Shown here piece after piece: positions 13,707-15,666 of a stretch of 15,666 nt of DNA. The notes below the pieces were generated by a model that saw only the letters and a program-made list of their open reading frames with translations, was not told the DNA's origin and made no database searches. Numbering within the stretch: the stretch's first letter is position 1; every line of letters begins with the position of its first letter. Both the position numbers and the translations under genes were made by a program. Origin of the DNA: an uncultured Eubacteriales bacterium (GTDB lineage: Bacteria > Bacillota > Clostridia > Oscillospirales > Oscillospiraceae); NCBI GenBank assembly GCA_905210385.1, contig CAJLWS010000016.1, positions 1-15,666 on the forward strand, written 5' to 3'.

Positions 13707-13723
13707 TGTAAAAAGAGTGTAAA
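13707..13723 (+). promoter_or_regulatory. Downstream Pho-box-like direct repeat
   Basis: A second TGTAAA-N5-TGTAAA pair (13707-13712 and 13718-13723), with a degenerate CGTAAC 11 bp before it (13696-13701). It covers the early transcribed region and ends just before the AGAGAGGG ribosome binding site. In this place a bound regulator would block transcription. Confidence 0.5.
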
Positions 13724-13737
13724 GAGAGGGAAAATAA

Positions 13738-14787
13738 ATGATATCTCTGGCAGAATTTCTGCCCCAACTGATCAGCAACCCAGTACTGGCGGTCACGGTA
13801 CTCCTGACTCTGGGTGTGATCCTGGTCAACGGCTGGACAGACGCGCCGAACGCGATTGCAACCTGTGTTTCCACACAGTCCCTGTCCCCCCGGGCGGCCA
13901 TTCTGATGGCAGCAGTGTTCAATTTTTTGGGTGTGCTGGTGATGACCATGGTCAATGCCAGCGTTGCCACCACCGTTTACAGTATGGTGGATTTCGGAGG
14001 GGATACCGGCGAGGCGCTGGTGGCTCTGTGCGCGGCCCTGTTTGCCATTGTGGCTTGGGCGGTGGCAGCCTGGTGGTTCGGTATTCCCACCAGTGAGAGC
14101 CATGCCCTGATCGCCGGCCTGTCCGGCGCGGCCATTGCCCTGCATGGGGGACTGGCAGGCATCAACGGGGAGGAGTGGGTCAAGGTGCTCTATGGCCTGG
14201 TGCTGTCCACGGTGCTGGGCTTTGCCTTCGGCTGGATCGCGGTCAAGAGCGTGGAGCTGGTGTGCCGGAACATGGACCGGCGTAAGACGCTGGGCTTTTT
14301 CCGGGGGGCACAGGCAGCCGGCGGAGCGGCCATGGCCTTCATGCACGGCGCTCAGGATGGGCAGAAGTTCATGGGAGTGTTTATGCTGGGAATCTTTTTG
14401 GCCAATGGCCAAGGAGATGTGGTTAGTTTTGAGATTCCCATTTGGCTGATGATTCTTTGCAGCGCGGTAATGGCGCTAGGCACCTCCATCGGCGGTTACC
14501 GGATCATCAAGGCGGTGGGCATGGACATGGTGAAGCTGGAGAAATATCAGGGGTTTGCGGCAGATCTGGCGGGAGCGGGTTGCCTGCTGTTGTCCTCCTT
14601 GGCGGGAATTCCGGTGTCCACAACCCACACTAAAACCACCGCCATTATGGGGGTGGGCGCCGCCCGCAGGTTGTCCAGCGTCAACTGGAGTGTGGTCCGG
14701 GAGATGGTGATGACCTGGGTGCTGACCTTTCCTGGCTGCGGGATCATTGGATTTTTCATGGCGAAGCTGTTCATGTGGCTATTCTGA
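13738..14787 (+). CDS. pit: Inorganic phosphate transporter, Pit family
   Basis: Low-affinity phosphate symporter of 349 aa, PHO4 superfamily, with about ten membrane segments. The duplicated family signature is visible in both halves. NGWTDAPNAIAT (31-42) corresponds to the usual GxNDxxNA motif and HGAQDGQKFMG (203-213) is its second copy. The paired loops GIPTSESHALI (115-125) and GIPVSTTHTKT (290-300) show the same repeat. The ND of the first motif is TD here, a common variant in Firmicutes. The start ATG has AGAGAGGG 7 nt upstream. The DUF47 gene follows after 24 bp, the standard Pit partner arrangement. Pho-box-like repeats before the gene suggest control by phosphate level. Confidence 0.95.
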   Translation: MISLAEFLPQLISNPVLAVTVLLTLGVILVNGWTDAPNAIATCVSTQSLSPRAAILMAAVFNFLGVLVMTMVNASVATTVYSMVDFGGDTGEALVALCAALFAIVAWAVAAWWFGIPTSESHALIAGLSGAAIALHGGLAGINGEEWVKVLYGLVLSTVLGFAFGWIAVKSVELVCRNMDRRKTLGFFRGAQAAGGAAMAFMHGAQDGQKFMGVFMLGIFLANGQGDVVSFEIPIWLMILCSAVMALGTSIGGYRIIKAVGMDMVKLEKYQGFAADLAGAGCLLLSSLAGIPVSTTHTKTTAIMGVGAARRLSSVNWSVVREMVMTWVLTFPGCGIIGFFMAKLFMWLF

Positions 14788-14811
14788 TCAAAGAGAAGAG
14801 GAGATTACAAC

Positions 14812-15432
14812 ATGGCGAAAAAGGGTACGAACTATTTTGAGTCCTTTACCAAAGGGGTGGAGTTTGGCTGTAAAGCCGCCGCGCTGCTGCGCTCTTGCTT
14901 TGACCAGTATGACCCCAGCCTGCTTCCGAAGCGGATCGAGGAGATGCATGAGATCGAGCACGCCGCCGATGAGATGAAGCATGGGATGATGGAGTGCCTG
15001 CTCAAGGAGTTTTTGCCCCCCATTGAGCGGGAGGATATCATGGAGCTGTCCAGTACCATTGATGATGTGACCGACAGTATCGAGGATGTGTTGCTGCGTC
15101 TCTACATGTTCAATATCACCCAGCTGCGGCCGGATGTAAAAGAGTTCGCGGATGTGATTGTGCGCCTGTGCCAGGCGCTGGAGAAGATGATGGGGGAGAT
15201 GCACAATTTCCGCAAATCCACCCTGCTACGAGACCTGGTGATTGAGATCAACCATATGGAAGAGGAGGGAGACCGGCTGTACACCGAGACCATGCGTCGG
15301 CTGTACACCGAGGAAAAAGACCCGGTATCGGTGATGGCCTGGACCACCCTCTACGACCACTTGGAGAAGTGCTGTGACCAGTGCGAGGACGTGGCCGACG
15401 TGGTAGAGCGGGTGATCATGAAGAATACCTGA
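14812..15432 (+). CDS. DUF47/PhoU-like Pit accessory protein
   Basis: Cytosolic all-helical protein of 206 aa of the DUF47 (PhoU_div) family, which is found next to pit genes and modulates phosphate uptake through Pit. PhoU-like acidic metal-cluster motifs of the form E/D-x-x-x-D are visible: EHAAD (49-53), DDVTD (84-88), EEEGD near 150 and the C-terminal CCDQCEDVADVVERVI. It lies 24 bp after pit, with GAGGAG at 14798-14803, and ends before a strong terminator, so pit and this gene form a two-gene operon. A regulatory role on Pit is known for the family and inferred here. Confidence 0.94.
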   Translation: MAKKGTNYFESFTKGVEFGCKAAALLRSCFDQYDPSLLPKRIEEMHEIEHAADEMKHGMMECLLKEFLPPIEREDIMELSSTIDDVTDSIEDVLLRLYMFNITQLRPDVKEFADVIVRLCQALEKMMGEMHNFRKSTLLRDLVIEINHMEEEGDRLYTETMRRLYTEEKDPVSVMAWTTLYDHLEKCCDQCEDVADVVERVIMKNT

Positions 15433-15443
15433 TAATAGAAGAG

Positions 15444-15474
15444 AAGGGGCCGCCTGCCAGGCGGCCCCTTCCTT
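15444..15474. terminator. Bidirectional terminator between the DUF47 gene and sfsA
   Basis: AAGGGGCCGCCTG (15444-15456) and CAGGCGGCCCCTT (15458-15470) form a near-perfect 13-bp palindrome. The plus-strand tail is CCTTATG and the minus-strand tail CTCTTCTATT. Two converging genes end on either side. Confidence 0.85.
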
Positions 15475-15666
15475 ATGACTGAGGATAGTTTGGCATGATG
15501 AGGGACACTGGGACAGGACGGTCCATCTCCAGCCGGTCCGGCGCCACCCGGCAGTCTACCGCTAGCACCCGGACCCCGGCCGCCGCTGCATCCCGGAGGG
15601 CACTGCCAAACTCCGGGTGGGTGCGCTCGTTGGGGCAGAACAGGTGGCAGCCCTTCATCTGCACTA
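15473..15666 (-). CDS. sfsA: SfsA family protein, C-terminal part (5' end outside window)
   Basis: The C-terminal 64 residues or so of an SfsA (sugar fermentation stimulation) protein; full length is about 230 aa. Family-typical are VQMKGCHLFCPNERTHPEFG, then ALRDAAAAGVRVLAVDCRV and a closing RPVPVSLIMPNYPQ. SfsA has been reported to bind DNA and carries a nuclease-like fold, but its role is not settled. The codon read as a start at 15664 (GTG) is internal in the family, so the gene continues beyond the window. The stop is TAA at 15473-15475, directly at the shared terminator. Confidence 0.9.
   Translation of the reverse strand, partial: VQMKGCHLFCPNERTHPEFGSALRDAAAAGVRVLAVDCRVAPDRLEMDRPVPVSLIMPNYPQS

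Noticed and set aside
1..15666. CRISPR arrays, tRNA/rRNA genes, phage or toxin-antitoxin modules
   Set aside because: No spaced repeats, clover-leaf sequences or matching protein families were seen on either strand.

Overview
The window looks like chromosomal DNA of a GC-rich, low-oxygen gut-type Firmicute, most like the Oscillospiraceae (Flavonifractor/Lawsonibacter-type). This placement is an inference from high GC3 coding, GGAGG-type ribosome binding sites, frequent GTG/TTG starts and the family mix. No tRNA, rRNA, CRISPR array or intact mobile element is visible.

Layout. (1) 1-853: the 3' end of metY (O-acetylhomoserine sulfhydrylase) and a strong terminator. (2) 900-4434: a four-gene operon read rightward. 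It encodes a MerR-type regulator with two C-terminal membrane helices, a UPF0145/YbjQ-like protein, an ABC ATPase and a large ABC permease. It starts at a promoter with the 19-bp spacer and dyad typical of MerR control and ends at a long hairpin terminator. (3) 4500-10721: a leftward block of redox genes. It holds a LysR regulator, two truncated alcohol dehydrogenases fused at a deletion-like junction, a DkgA-type aldo/keto reductase, a flavin-reductase-like protein and a RibD_C/DHFR-like reductase. A separate cupin + aldo/keto reductase pair has its own promoter. (4) 10722-11400: no intact gene, but likely debris, including a TnpV-like fragment and a frameshifted lipoprotein-like gene. (5) 11411-12501: a sigma-A-type promoter, a structured leader with a possible 55-codon ORF, and a DUF368 (PopT-type polyprenyl-phosphate translocase) gene with a TTG start. 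(6) 12523-13320: a leftward C39-like cysteine peptidase lipoprotein. (7) 13633-15470: a Pit phosphate transporter and its DUF47/PhoU-like partner, preceded by two pairs of 11-bp-phased TGTAAA repeats that resemble Pho boxes. (8) 15473-end: the 3' end of sfsA, leftward.

How the genes may work together. The MerR operon looks like a self-regulated export or envelope-stress module. The redox block looks like a LysR-linked aldehyde/ketone reduction cluster that has lost two dehydrogenases. The pit-DUF47 pair is a low-affinity phosphate uptake unit that appears to be wired to the Pho regulon. The most notable points are the ADH-ADH deletion junction, the membrane-anchored MerR/UPF0145/ABC module, the Pho boxes and the DUF368 leader.
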